Shown here: positions 42,330 through 51,588 of the stretch, one piece after another
Layout of the letters: each line of letters starts with the position of its first letter
Numbering within the stretch: the stretch's first letter is position 1
Source of the DNA: Streptomyces eurocidicus
Lineage (GTDB): Bacteria > Actinomycetota > Actinomycetes > Streptomycetales > Streptomycetaceae
Assembly (NCBI RefSeq): GCF_002891295.1
Contig: NZ_LGUI01000001.1
Span: forward strand, 62,001 to 126,000
Reading direction: 5' to 3'
DNA: 64,000 nucleotides
Position numbers and translations under genes: made by a program
Notes under the pieces: generated by a model
The model's input: only the letters and a program-made list of their open reading frames with translations
What the model was told of the DNA's origin: nothing
The model's database searches: none

Positions 42330-45236
42330 CTACCCCTGGGCCGCCCTGATCTTCAGCGCGCGGTCGAGGTCGTCCAGCTGGTCGGCCAGCTTGCGGCGGA
42401 GGGCGGGCGTGGGCCCGTCCGTGCGGAGGCACTCCTCGCCCAGTTCGCGCGTGCGCTCCTCGACGAGGGCGTACGGGAAGCCGTGGCGGCCGGCGAGGTC
42501 GGCGAGGGCCGGGCCGCGGCGGGTGGCGAGGGCGACCGCGTCGGTGTAGTAGCGGTCGCGGTAGGGACGTACGAGATCGAGCTGCTCGGGCTGCCAGAAG
42601 CCCTGGGCGGTGGCGGTGAAGAGGTAGTTCGAGAGGTCGTCGCGGCCGTACATGGCCTCCCAGGCGGCTTCCTTGGCCGCCGTGCCGGGCAGGGCGGCGT
42701 GGCAGCGGGCGGCGCCTTCCCGGCCGGTGGCGCTGGGGTCGCGGACGAGCTCGGCGTCGATGGCGGCGGGGGTGGTGGCCCCGAGGACGGCGAGGCGGGT
42801 GAGGACGCGCCAGCGCAGCTCGGGGTCGAGGGCGGGCCCGCCGGGGACGGTGCCGTCGCGCAGCCAGGCGTGGAGGGTGTCGGGGTCGGTGCCGCTGTCG
42901 ACGAGGGTGCGGACGGCGGTCAGACGGATGCCCCGGCGGTCGCCTCCGGTCCCGCCGCCTTCCGTACGGGCGAGCACGTCGTGGCAGAGGTCGGCGAGGA
43001 GGGCGAGGGCGGCGGGCCGGGCGGCCGGGGAGACGTAGCGGTCGGCGATCTGGTGGCGGGCGAAGGCGAGGACTCCCCCGGTGATCGCGGTGTCCGTCTC
43101 GTGCGGGAGGTGGGCGCGGGCGGCGTCGAGGTAGGCGGCGGGGGCGAGCTCGCCGTCCCGGACCATGTCGCGGGCGGCGTTCCAGAGCACGGCGCGGCCG
43201 AGGGCGTCCGGGAGGCCGGAGAGGGCGCGCAGGGCGGTGTCCCAGGAGGCGGTGTCGAGCCGGACCTTGGCGTAGGTGAGGTCGCCGTCGTTGAGGAGGA
43301 GCAGGTCGGGCCGCCGCCCGGGGAGGTCGAGGGTGTGGGTGCCGCCGCCGGCGGGGAGGTCGGTGGCGACGCGGTCGCGGAGGACGAGCGCGTGGTCGTC
43401 GCCGGGGGCTGCGTCGTAGAGGCCGAGGAGCAGGTGGTGGGGCCGGGTGCCGTCGTGGCGGAGGTCGAGGCGCCAGGTGGTGGGGGCGGGGTCCGGGGTG
43501 GGTGTCGCGGTCGCGGGGTCCGGGGTCCCGGCGGGGTCCAGGGGCCCGGCGGACTCCAGGCTCCCGGCGGACTCCAGGGCTCCGGCGGGGTCCGAGGCCC
43601 CAGCGGGCTCCAGAACCCCAGCGAGGTTCGGGGTCCCAGCAGCGTCTGCGGCCCCAGCAGGTTGCCGGATCCCGGCGGCCTCCGTCGCGGCCGGTACGGG
43701 CTCTGCGGCAGCCCTGCCCGGTGCGGTGCCCATGGCGCCCGGCGCGCCGCCCGTGGCGGTACCGGGGCCCGCTTCCGGGGCTCCCTCCGGAGTGACACCG
43801 GACTCGGGCTCGGACCCCGGCGCGCCGGCCGTGGCGGCCTCAGGGGCTGTGGTCGGCGTCCCGTCCCGCGCGTCGACGCGCGGGACGACCGTGTCGACGC
43901 CGCTCGTGCGCAGCCAGGTGTCGGCCCAGGTGTGGACGTCGCGGGTGGAGGCGCGGCCGAGGGAGTCGAGGAAGTCGGCGAGGGTGGCGTTGCCGAAGCG
44001 GTGGCGGGTGAAGTGCTCGTTGATGCCGGCGAGGAAGTCCTTCTCGCCGAGCCAGGCGACGAGCTGACGGAGGGCGGAGGCCCCCTTCGCGTAGGAGATG
44101 CCGTCGAAGTTGAGGAGTGCGGAGGCGGTGTCGTGGACGGCGCCGGGCGCGGGGGCGACGGGGTGGGTGGAGGGGCGCTGGTCGGCGTCGTAGCCCCAGC
44201 CCTTGCGGGCGACGGCGAAGTCGGTCCAGGTGCCGGAGAAGCGGGTGGCCTCGGAGAGGACCTGGTAGCCCATGTACTCGGCGAAGGACTCGTTGAGCCA
44301 GATGTCGTCCCACCAGCGGAGGGTGACCAGGTCGCCGAACCACATGTGGGCCATCTCGTGGGCGATCACGACGCCGCGCGTCTGGCGTTCGGTGTCGGTG
44401 ACGGCGGAGTGGAAGACGAACTCGTCGCGGAAGGTGACGAGGCCGGGGTTCTCCATGGCGCCGGCGTTGAACTCGGGGACGAACGCCTGGTCGTAGGAGT
44501 CGAAGGGGTACGGCTCGTCGAAGATCTCGTGGTAGCGGTCGAAGCAGCGGCGGGTGATGTCGAGGATCTCCTCGGCGTCCGCGTCGAGATGGGCGGCGAG
44601 GGAGCGGCGGCAGTGCAGGGCGAAGGGCAGGCCCGCGTGCTCGGTGCGGACGGAGTGCCAGGGGCCCGCGGCGAAGGCGACGAAGTAGGTGCTGAGCGGC
44701 TTGGTGGTGGCGAGCCGCCAGCGGCCTTCGGCGGGGTCGCCCACGCGCTCGGCGACGGCGTTGCCGAGGACGGTCCAGGCCGGAGGCGCCGTGACGGTGG
44801 CGTCGAAGACGGCCTTGAGGTCGGGCTGGTCGAAGGCGGCGAAGACGCGCTGGACGTCTTCGAGGAACGCCTGGGTGTAGAGGTAGGTCTCGCCGTCGGC
44901 GGGGTCGGTGAAGCGGTGCATGCCCTCGCCGGTGCGGGAGTAGCGCATGTCGGCCTCGACGCGCAGTTCGTGCGGGCCGGGGGTGAGGCCGGGCAGGGGC
45001 AGGCGGTTGTCGTCGAGGGTGCCGGGGTCGAGGGGCCGGCCGTCGAGGGTGGCGCGGCGCAGGGTGGCCGGCCTGAGTTCGGCGAAGGTGTCGCCCGCCT
45101 GGCGTGCGGTGAAGCGGATGACGGTGGTGGAGCCGAAGAGCTCGTCGCCGCGGGTGAGGTCGAGGTCGACCGTGTAGCGGTGGACGTCGAGGAGCAGGGC
45201 TCGGGTCTGTGCTTCTTCGCGTGTCAGTACGGGCAT
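42330..45236 (-). CDS. pepN: Aminopeptidase N (M1 family) with a repetitive mid-protein insertion
   Basis: A 968-aa zinc aminopeptidase removing N-terminal residues from peptides in the cytoplasm. Exopeptidase motif NAGAMENPG (about 257), zinc motif IAHEMAHMWFGD (about 293) with the third ligand in WLNESFAEY, and a C-terminal ERAP1-like helical domain are present. It is about 110 residues longer than the family norm: residues about 455-585 are a Pro/Ala/Gly/Glu-rich insertion (PDPATATPTPDPAP type) before TTWRLDLRHDG. The start is ATG 45236. Confidence 0.95.
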   Translation of the reverse strand: MPVLTREEAQTRALLLDVHRYTVDLDLTRGDELFGSTTVIRFTARQAGDTFAELRPATLRRATLDGRPLDPGTLDDNRLPLPGLTPGPHELRVEADMRYSRTGEGMHRFTDPADGETYLYTQAFLEDVQRVFAAFDQPDLKAVFDATVTAPPAWTVLGNAVAERVGDPAEGRWRLATTKPLSTYFVAFAAGPWHSVRTEHAGLPFALHCRRSLAAHLDADAEEILDITRRCFDRYHEIFDEPYPFDSYDQAFVPEFNAGAMENPGLVTFRDEFVFHSAVTDTERQTRGVVIAHEMAHMWFGDLVTLRWWDDIWLNESFAEYMGYQVLSEATRFSGTWTDFAVARKGWGYDADQRPSTHPVAPAPGAVHDTASALLNFDGISYAKGASALRQLVAWLGEKDFLAGINEHFTRHRFGNATLADFLDSLGRASTRDVHTWADTWLRTSGVDTVVPRVDARDGTPTTAPEAATAGAPGSEPESGVTPEGAPEAGPGTATGGAPGAMGTAPGRAAAEPVPAATEAAGIRQPAGAADAAGTPNLAGVLEPAGASDPAGALESAGSLESAGPLDPAGTPDPATATPTPDPAPTTWRLDLRHDGTRPHHLLLGLYDAAPGDDHALVLRDRVATDLPAGGGTHTLDLPGRRPDLLLLNDGDLTYAKVRLDTASWDTALRALSGLPDALGRAVLWNAARDMVRDGELAPAAYLDAARAHLPHETDTAITGGVLAFARHQIADRYVSPAARPAALALLADLCHDVLARTEGGGTGGDRRGIRLTAVRTLVDSGTDPDTLHAWLRDGTVPGGPALDPELRWRVLTRLAVLGATTPAAIDAELVRDPSATGREGAARCHAALPGTAAKEAAWEAMYGRDDLSNYLFTATAQGFWQPEQLDLVRPYRDRYYTDAVALATRRGPALADLAGRHGFPYALVEERTRELGEECLRTDGPTPALRRKLADQLDDLDRALKIRAAQG
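43490..43735 (-). repeat. Degenerate tandem repeat inside pepN
   Basis: Units of about 15-18 bases built on (g/c)ccggcg(g)gg(g/a)tcc are repeated in frame and encode DPAGxxESAGxL-like motifs inserted between the catalytic and C-terminal parts of the aminopeptidase. Confidence 0.65.
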
Positions 45237-45395
45237 GGGGCCATGCTGCCGTATCGCTGGGCGCCGGCCCATGGGGTTTCGGGGGCGGGGGTGGGTGCCG
45301 CCCGCTGGGGGGCCGGGGGGTGCCGGGGGGCCGCTGCGCGGGGCTTTCCCCTACCCGCCCCTTCCCGAATCGGGGCTCCGCCCCGGACCCCGGTC

Positions 45396-45440
45396 CTCAA
45401 TCGCCGGACGGGCTGATTTTCAGCCCGTCCGGCGATTGAG
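45396..45440. terminator. Perfect 20-bp stem hairpin; composite repeat copy 5
   Basis: Arms 45396-45415 and 45421-45440 (containing cgccggacgggctg and its complement) are exactly complementary with an atttt loop. The hairpin lies 34 bases after the chorismate mutase stop, in the direction of pepN. ccgccccttcccg and ggggctccgccccggacccc precede it from 45355. Confidence 0.8.
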
Positions 45441-45473
45441 AGCACCGCGCGGTAGCGCGACCCCCGCCACCCC

Positions 45474-45779
45474 CTACGCCCGCGCGATCGTCTCGTGGTG
45501 GCGGATGACCTCCGCGATGATGAAGTTCAGGAACTTCTCCGCGAACGCCGGGTCCAGCTTGGCGTTCTCCGCGAGTTCGCGCAGCCGTGCGATCTGGCGG
45601 GACTCTCGGGCGGGGTCGGCGGGGGGCAGTTTGTGCGCGGCCTTGAGGTGGCCGACCTGCTGGGTGCATTTGAAGCGTTCGGCGAGCATGTGGATCACTG
45701 CGGCGTCGATGTTGTCGATGCTGTCGCGCAGTCGGGTCAGCTCGGCCGTCACGGACTCGTCGTTGGCACTGTTGCTCAT
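45474..45779 (-). CDS. Chorismate mutase (AroQ type)
   Basis: A 101-aa monofunctional all-helical AroQ mutase converting chorismate to prephenate for Phe/Tyr synthesis. It begins MSNSANDESVTAELTRLRDS at ATG 45779. Active-site positions are visible in ELTRLRDSIDNIDAAVIHML (Arg), the FKCTQQVGHLKAAHKLPPAD block (Lys) and ARESRQIARLREL (Arg, Glu). There is no signal peptide, so it is cytoplasmic. An AraC gene lies 11 bases upstream, on the same strand. Confidence 0.92.
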   Translation of the reverse strand: MSNSANDESVTAELTRLRDSIDNIDAAVIHMLAERFKCTQQVGHLKAAHKLPPADPARESRQIARLRELAENAKLDPAFAEKFLNFIIAEVIRHHETIARA

Positions 45780-45790
45780 GGTCACCGAGC

Positions 45791-46690
45791 CTATGCGGAA
45801 GTGCGAGGTCCGATGACCGGTGGGTGGTCCGGATCGGGGATCCGGTGGCTCCAGCCGCCGGGCACGGCGGTGCCCTGGCGGGCGCGGAAGCGGACGGGCG
45901 CGGTGCCGACGCGGCGGGTGAAGAGGCGGCTGAAGTAGGCGGGGTCGTCGTAGCCGACGCGGCGGGCGACGGCGGCGACGGGCAGCTCGGTGGCGGCGAG
46001 GAGTTCCTTGGCGCGGCCCAGGCGGATGCCGAGGAGGTAGTCCTTGGGGCTGCATCCGGCGCCCCGGCGCACGGCGGCGCGCAGTTCGGCCGGGGTCATG
46101 CCGTGGCGTGCGGCGTGCTGGGCGACGGAGAGCGGCAGGAAGGCGTCGCGGGCGAGGGCCTGGAGCACGGGGTCGGCGGGCGGGCCGGGGGTGCCGGGGC
46201 CGGTACGGGCGTGGCGCAGGGCGACGAGGAGCTCGTGCACGGCCGCGGAGCTCTCGATCTCCAGGAGGGGGTTGCCGTGCCGGGCGGCGCGGGCGATGCG
46301 GTGGACGGCGGCGCGGGCTCCGGTGGTGTCCGTGAGGGGGACGAGGGGTCGGTGGGGTTCTATGCAGCCGAGTTCGGTGTACGCGGCGACGGCGGGCCCG
46401 GTGAAGTCGACGAAGCTCTCGTCCCAGCCCCGGCCGGGTCCGGCGCCGTAGTGGTGGGGGACGCCGGGGGTGAGCCAGAGGAGCGCGGGGGCGGTGACGG
46501 TGTGGGTACGCCCGTCCGGGGTGCGCAGCCAGCCGCCGCCGGCGCTGATGACGACGGCGACGTGGTGGCCGAGGGTACGGGGGCCGACGGCGGGGAGGGC
46601 GCCGTGCTGGAGCCCGACACCGAGGCAGACGAGGCCGAGGCCGTGGTGGACGGGGGCGGGAGTGAAGTAGCGCATCCAGGTGCGGTACAC
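45791..46690 (-). CDS. AraC family transcriptional regulator
   Basis: A 299-aa regulator. The N-terminal cupin ligand domain (GHHVAVVISAGGGWLRTPDG, APALLWLTPGVPHHY) resembles sugar-sensing AraC proteins. The C-terminal double HTH spans about residues 190-285 (LSVAQHAARHGMTPAELRAA, then VAAVARRVGYDDPAYFSRLF). The start is GTG 46690, with ATG 46675 as an alternative. It lies downstream of the GH101 gene on the same strand and may control it; chorismate mutase is 11 bases further on. Confidence 0.9.
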   Translation of the reverse strand: MYRTWMRYFTPAPVHHGLGLVCLGVGLQHGALPAVGPRTLGHHVAVVISAGGGWLRTPDGRTHTVTAPALLWLTPGVPHHYGAGPGRGWDESFVDFTGPAVAAYTELGCIEPHRPLVPLTDTTGARAAVHRIARAARHGNPLLEIESSAAVHELLVALRHARTGPGTPGPPADPVLQALARDAFLPLSVAQHAARHGMTPAELRAAVRRGAGCSPKDYLLGIRLGRAKELLAATELPVAAVARRVGYDDPAYFSRLFTRRVGTAPVRFRARQGTAVPGGWSHRIPDPDHPPVIGPRTSA

Positions 46691-46754
46691 GTCCGATGCT
46701 CTCGCACGGACGTGTCCTGGCGCCAGGTGGCCTCGTGGCCTGCGCCCGGCGTCG

Positions 46755-46985
46755 ATGGCGCGGCCACCCGATCGGGGCTCCGCCCCGGACCCCGGTCCTC
46801 AATCTCCCCCAGCTACCGCTGGGAGGTGCCCCCAGACAGGCTGAAATTCAGCCCGTCCGGCGTTTGAGGACACCGCGCGTCAGCGCGGAACGGGGGCCCG
46901 GGGGCTTGCCCCCGCCGCGCGGCGGAGCCGCGCATCGGATGCAGCGGGAAGGGGCGGGGCTGGGGAAACGCCCCCGCAGGGGCCC
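46755..46985. repeat. Composite intergenic repeat, copy 6
   Basis: It fills the 297-base gap between the AraC gene and GH101. It holds cggggctccgccccggaccccgg, a ccccagctaccgctggga module (shared inverted with copy 3), cagcccgtccggcgtttgag, gggggcccgggggcttgccc and gaaggggcggggctggggaa, ending just before the GH101 stop. Confidence 0.8.
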
Positions 46986-46987
46986 CC

Positions 46988-49900
46988 TTACACCCCCGCC
47001 TCCCACACCGTGAACCCGTCCAGCACGAACTCCGCCGTCCCCCCACCCCCCACCTTCCGCAACCCCACCCACGCCTCCCCGTCCCCCGGCGCCGTGAACT
47101 CGTACGCGTACGTGGCCGGTTCATGCGCCTCCGGCAGCTCCGTGCGGGCGAGTTCGCGAGGCTCGGGGGCATCGGTCCCGGTCACCCAGGCGTACTGCCC
47201 GGCGGTCTCGTTCTCGTAGCGGAAGGAGACCCGGTAGCGGCGGCCGGGGAGGAAGCGGACGGTGTGCGGGACCGTGCGGTAGACGAGGCCCTCGTTCTCG
47301 CCGCGTGACTTGAGGGACTGGCTGCCGTCGATGACGTCGTCGACGACCTTGCCGTTCCAGCCGCGCTGGGTGTAGGGCGCGTGCCGTTGCGCGATGTGGG
47401 TGCGCGGGTCCGTGGTGCCGCCCGCGTCGCCCTTGACGAAGGGGCCCCAGCCCTGGGGTACGTGTTCGAAGTCCTCGTGGAGGAGGGCTCCGGCGAGCGC
47501 GGACCGCCGGCCGGGGACGACGCGCAGGGCATCGAAGCGTACGCGGGCCCGCCCGGCCGCCGCGGTGAGCGTCAGGGTGGCGGGGCCGCCGCCTTCGGGC
47601 ACGGTGAACCAGGTGAACATGCGCTGGAAGCGGGTGCCGTGTTTGCGGTCCGCGGCCATGTGGTTGACGGCGGTGGAGGTGTCCGTCCAGTTGGCGGCGG
47701 TGACGCCGTCGGCGGTGCGGACCTCCAGGCCGGCCCGGCGCCGCTCCCCCGCGGTGGCGCCGACCTCGACCTGGACGGACGCGGCGTAGGTGCCGGGTCC
47801 GAGGCGGGCGAGCCGCCGGCTCACGGTGGCCGCCGCGCCGGAGCCGATGACGAGTTCGCTGTCGCCGAGGGGGCTGAGGGCGACGGCGGCGGGGCCGGTG
47901 ACCTGCCAGCCGTCGAGGGTGCCGGAGTGGAAGCCGGGGTCGTGCAGCGGGGTGCCCTCGCCCCAGGCGGGGTCGGCGAGGCGGCGGGTGGTGTCGCGGG
48001 TGAGGACGTAGGGCTGTCCGGCCGTGGCGTCCAGGGTGACCCGGCCGGCGCGCACGGGCAGTTCGCGGGTGTCGGCGCGGCCCTGGTCGGTGAGGCGGTG
48101 GAGGGTGACGGTGCGCCGTCCCGACCAGCCGCGGGGCAGGGTCCAGGTGGTGCGGCCGCCGTCGGGGTTGTAGTGGTAGAGCTTGGCCGGGTCGGTGGCG
48201 GAGCGGGGCTCCCAGGGCAGGAGGTAGCGCCCGGCCTCGTAGACGACGCGGCCGTCCGTGGTGATGCGGCGGGTGCCGTCGGCGTCGGAGACGGCGGTGC
48301 GGGTGGGGCCGTCGAAGGTGACGGTGTGCTCGGTCCAGGTGGTGATGGGGAACGCCTGGAGGTATTTGGCGGGGAGGTTGTCGGTCCACAGCAGGCGGTG
48401 GAAGGCGTGCCAGTCGGTCTTCCCCTGCCAGCCCGAGAAGGTGCCGAGTCTCGCGTGGCCGAGCAGGGGCCATTTGTCGGCGAAGACGTCCTTCTGGTGG
48501 TGGCGGATGAAGCGGATGAGGCGGGAGTTGATGCCGCGTGAGGTGTCGGGTCCGTAGTCGGTCTCATTGGCCCAGTGGGCCCACAGGCTCGATCTCTCCA
48601 GGCCGTGGCCCCATTCGGTGGTGATCCGCCAGCCTTGTTCGCGCAGGACGCGCTGGAGCCGGTCGGAGTTCCAGCCGGATTCGCGGAAGACGTCGATGTA
48701 GAGGGTGTCGAGAGCGGGGTCGGTCTCCTCGCGCAGCCGCCGGAAGCGGCGGGCGATGTCGCCGGAGACCAGGTCACGGCGGGCGTCGATGCGGTACGAC
48801 TGGTCGAGCCAGTCCCACTGCCGGTCGTTCTCGTCCACCAGGGTCTCGGAGAAGGCGTGCGCGACCGGGTACGACTCGGTGGTGTTGACGTGCACGGCGA
48901 AGTCGCTGTTCCAGCGCTTGCCGGCGCGGAGCAGGGTGTTGAGGTCGGTGAGGCCGCCGGCGCGGGTGTTGTGGTTGCCGCCGTAGTCGGGGTGGGCGGA
49001 GTCGTGGCCTTCGGACTGGTAGCCCTTGAGGAGGGTGAACTGGCGGAGTCCGTCGGTGGCGAGGGCGATGCGCTTGATGTCGTCGAGGGTGGCGAGGAAG
49101 GGGTTGGTGGCCTGGCTCGCGAAGTTGAAGGGGATGTGGGGGACGACTCTGAGGTGTTGTTCGTCGGCGCCGAGGGGGTCGGTCATGATGTCGCGGAAGG
49201 CGATGGCGGCGTCCTGCCAGTCGGCCCGGCCGTCGCCGTTGCGGTCGCGGGTGACGATGACGGTCGCGTGGGGCAGGGGCTCGGTGTCGTGGAGCGGGGC
49301 GGTGGCGGCCCGGTGGGTCCAGGGGCCGCAGGTGAGCTGGATCTTGGTGTAGCCGGTGCGGGCGAGGGTCTGCCGGCCGAGGCGGCCGTTCTCCCAGGCG
49401 CTGCTCGCGTCGGGCCGGTCGTGGACGCTGTTGGTCTCGACTGCGGCGGCGAGTTCTCCGGTGGCGACGACGGCGTAGGCGCAGCCGACGGGTGCCGGGT
49501 CGGGGGGTGTGCCGGGGGCGGGGCGCAGATGGGTGTCGCCGCTCTTGGCCTTGTCGAGCTGGAGGCGGGCGGCGAGGAGCTCGGCGCCGGGCTGGGTGCT
49601 GCGGACGCTGAGCAGGGCGAGGCCGGGGAAGGCGAGGGTGCCGACGCGTAGGGCGGGGGTGTCGGCGATGCGGGTGATCTGCCAGTGGACGCGTGGGCCG
49701 GTGACGCGGATCTCGACGTCGAGGCGGGTGCCTCCGTCGAAGGCGAGGGTGTACGCGGCCCGGTCGCCGGTGCCGTCGGGGACGGTGGAGGTGACCCGGG
49801 GGGTGTACTCGGTGTCGCCGATGAGCACCGAGGTCACAGGGTCTTCCTGGGCGTGGAGTACGGCGCCGGTGGTGCGGTCGGTGTAGGAGATGACGCGGGG

Positions 49901-50128
49901 GAAGGCGGTGTCGACGCGTACGTCGAGTTCGGTGGAGCGGAGTACGGCCTCCGCCGGCGCGGTGGCGTGGGCGGTGGTGCCCATGAGGCCAGCGTTGAGG
50001 GCGGCGCCGAGGCCGGCGAGGGCGGCGCCGGCGACAAGGGCGCGGCGGCCGGGTCCGGCGGCGGCCGGGTCTTCCGGAATGGGCTCGGGGTCAGGCTCGG
50101 GACAGGGGTCGGCTCGGTCCACGGTCAC
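46988..50128 (-). CDS. Endo-alpha-N-acetylgalactosaminidase (GH101)
   Basis: A 1046-aa secreted glycosidase releasing the Gal-GalNAc disaccharide from mucin-type O-glycans. GTG 50128 has GGAGG upstream. A signal with RRALVAGAALAGLGAALNAG ends at THA-TAPA. The catalytic TIM barrel has LDTLYIDVFRESGWNSDRL (nucleophile Asp) and RITTEWGHGLERSSLWAHW (acid/base Glu), and the GH101 N-terminal beta-sandwich precedes it (YTDRTTGAVLHAQEDPVTSV). C-terminal carbohydrate-binding modules follow (about residues 700-1040, two jelly-roll-like). It is unusual for a soil bacterium and suggests host or fungal/animal glycoprotein use. Confidence 0.93.
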   Translation of the reverse strand: MTVDRADPCPEPDPEPIPEDPAAAGPGRRALVAGAALAGLGAALNAGLMGTTAHATAPAEAVLRSTELDVRVDTAFPRVISYTDRTTGAVLHAQEDPVTSVLIGDTEYTPRVTSTVPDGTGDRAAYTLAFDGGTRLDVEIRVTGPRVHWQITRIADTPALRVGTLAFPGLALLSVRSTQPGAELLAARLQLDKAKSGDTHLRPAPGTPPDPAPVGCAYAVVATGELAAAVETNSVHDRPDASSAWENGRLGRQTLARTGYTKIQLTCGPWTHRAATAPLHDTEPLPHATVIVTRDRNGDGRADWQDAAIAFRDIMTDPLGADEQHLRVVPHIPFNFASQATNPFLATLDDIKRIALATDGLRQFTLLKGYQSEGHDSAHPDYGGNHNTRAGGLTDLNTLLRAGKRWNSDFAVHVNTTESYPVAHAFSETLVDENDRQWDWLDQSYRIDARRDLVSGDIARRFRRLREETDPALDTLYIDVFRESGWNSDRLQRVLREQGWRITTEWGHGLERSSLWAHWANETDYGPDTSRGINSRLIRFIRHHQKDVFADKWPLLGHARLGTFSGWQGKTDWHAFHRLLWTDNLPAKYLQAFPITTWTEHTVTFDGPTRTAVSDADGTRRITTDGRVVYEAGRYLLPWEPRSATDPAKLYHYNPDGGRTTWTLPRGWSGRRTVTLHRLTDQGRADTRELPVRAGRVTLDATAGQPYVLTRDTTRRLADPAWGEGTPLHDPGFHSGTLDGWQVTGPAAVALSPLGDSELVIGSGAAATVSRRLARLGPGTYAASVQVEVGATAGERRRAGLEVRTADGVTAANWTDTSTAVNHMAADRKHGTRFQRMFTWFTVPEGGGPATLTLTAAAGRARVRFDALRVVPGRRSALAGALLHEDFEHVPQGWGPFVKGDAGGTTDPRTHIAQRHAPYTQRGWNGKVVDDVIDGSQSLKSRGENEGLVYRTVPHTVRFLPGRRYRVSFRYENETAGQYAWVTGTDAPEPRELARTELPEAHEPATYAYEFTAPGDGEAWVGLRKVGGGGTAEFVLDGFTVWEAGV

Positions 50129-50338
50129 GCTGTTTCCGCCTCCTCGCACCCAGGGGTCACAGCGTCACCATGGGACGGAGGGGGCCGGGAGCCCATGGAC
50201 AAAGGGCGTGCGGGTCTTGGACTAATGGACGCGCCGCGTGGGGCCTGGGGGTGTGGGGGGGTGCCGGGGGATGCGGCGCGGGTACGAGGCCGGGCCCGGG
50301 GTCGTACCCGCGCGGGGACGGGTCCGTACGGAGCGAGC

Positions 50339-50370
50339 ACGGGCCTCGTACGGGCCCGCACGAGGCCCGT
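50339..50370. terminator. Hairpin between the GH101 gene and the two-component operon
   Basis: acgggcctcgt pairs with acgaggcccgt across a 10-base loop, 58 bases past the histidine-kinase stop. The rest of 50129-50427 is G/C-rich, with further short complementary stretches (gtacgaggcc/gggcctcgtac) but no gene. Confidence 0.6.
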
Positions 50371-50427
50371 CCCGCCACGGCCCCCAAGGCCCTCACAGCC
50401 CCCAAAAAAGCCCCAAGGCCCCAAGGC

Positions 50428-51588
50428 TCACCCGGCCCGGAAGCACCGTTCCGTCGGGAACAGCGCGGTCACCTCCCAGCCGCCCTCGGGCGCCGGGCCC
50501 GCCCGGAGGATGCCGCCCATGGCGTTGACCCGCTCCCGGAGGCCGACGAGGCCGAAGCCGCCGCCGCGCGCCTTCTCGGGCAGCGCCGCCGCGTTCCCGC
50601 CGTCGTCGGCGATGCGGAGTTCCACTCCGGCGGGCACGCCGCGCAGGCCGATGCGTACGGCGGTGGCGTCGGCGGCGTGCTTGCGGATGTTGGTGAGGGC
50701 CTCGCGGACGACGCGGTGGACGCCGGCGGCCACATCGGCGGGGATCCAGTGCTCCATGCCCTGTTCGATGTAGAGGACGACCGGCGGGCCGGTGCGGGCG
50801 AACGCCTCGGTCAGCGCGCGTACCTCGGGGAGACCGGCGACCGGCTCGGTCTCGGCGTCCCCCTCGCGCAGTACGCCGACCAGGCGGCGCATGGCGCTGA
50901 GGGACTCCCCCGCCGAGCTCTCGATGCGTTCGAAGGCGGCCGCGGCGGCGGGCCCGTCCAGGGCGGTGAAGCGGGCGGCCTGGGCCTGGACGACGATGCC
51001 CGTGACGTGGTGCGCGACGAGGTCGTGGAGTTCACGGGCGAGTTCCAGGCGCTCGGCGGTGCGTACGGCCGCCATGTCGCGCATCCGCTGGCCGGACTGG
51101 CCGCGCAGCAGCAGCGAGTACGCGGTGACGACGACGGTGAGGGTACCGAAGACGGCGGTGAAGCGGCCGGGGTCGAGGTCGCGCATGGGTGCGGCGAGGC
51201 AGGCGATGCCGAGGAGCGGGCCGAGGGTGGCGGCGGCGCGGGACGGGGAGCGCTGGAGGACGGCGGTGAGCAGGACGAGGAGGGCGATGTCCTCGCCCAT
51301 GCCCCAGACGGCGGCGGGGTGCGGGCCGGTCATGAGGACGGCGGAGGTGGTCAGGGAGACGGCGGCGGCGACGGCGGCCCGGACGTGCAGCGGGATCCAG
51401 CCGTAGGGGACGGCGCAGAGGCAGACGACGACGCCGGCGGCGAGGACCATCGCGTGCGGCTGGCTGGGCTGGCGGGCGAGGGCGCGGCCCTCGAAGGCGA
51501 CCAGGCACAGCAGGACGACCCCGAGGGCGGCCTTCGCGACGACGGCCAGCCGGGGGTGCCGGGCGGCCCACCCGGCGGCTCTGTTCAT
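50428..51588 (-). CDS. Sensor histidine kinase (NarL/DesK type)
   Basis: A 386-aa membrane kinase. The N-terminal ~150 residues form about five or six helices (AALGVVLLCLVAFEGRALAR and LALLVLLTAVLQRS-like segments). Then come HisKA_3 with phospho-acceptor His in LARELHDLVAHHVTGIVVQA and an HATPase domain (NIRKHAADATAVRIGL, ADDGGNAA, FGLVGLRERVNAMGG). There is no large outside sensing loop, so the signal is probably sensed in the membrane. The start overlaps the response regulator stop by ATGA. Confidence 0.92.
   Translation of the reverse strand: MNRAAGWAARHPRLAVVAKAALGVVLLCLVAFEGRALARQPSQPHAMVLAAGVVVCLCAVPYGWIPLHVRAAVAAAVSLTTSAVLMTGPHPAAVWGMGEDIALLVLLTAVLQRSPSRAAATLGPLLGIACLAAPMRDLDPGRFTAVFGTLTVVVTAYSLLLRGQSGQRMRDMAAVRTAERLELARELHDLVAHHVTGIVVQAQAARFTALDGPAAAAAFERIESSAGESLSAMRRLVGVLREGDAETEPVAGLPEVRALTEAFARTGPPVVLYIEQGMEHWIPADVAAGVHRVVREALTNIRKHAADATAVRIGLRGVPAGVELRIADDGGNAAALPEKARGGGFGLVGLRERVNAMGGILRAGPAPEGGWEVTALFPTERCFRAG

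Noticed and set aside
42297-45416. 1039-codon plus-strand ORF opposite pepN
   Set aside because: Antisense shadow with no start signal and Gly/Val/Glu-rich composition.
47381-48541. Plus-strand ORF inside the GH101 gene
   Set aside because: Lies fully antisense to the conserved GH101 reading frame.
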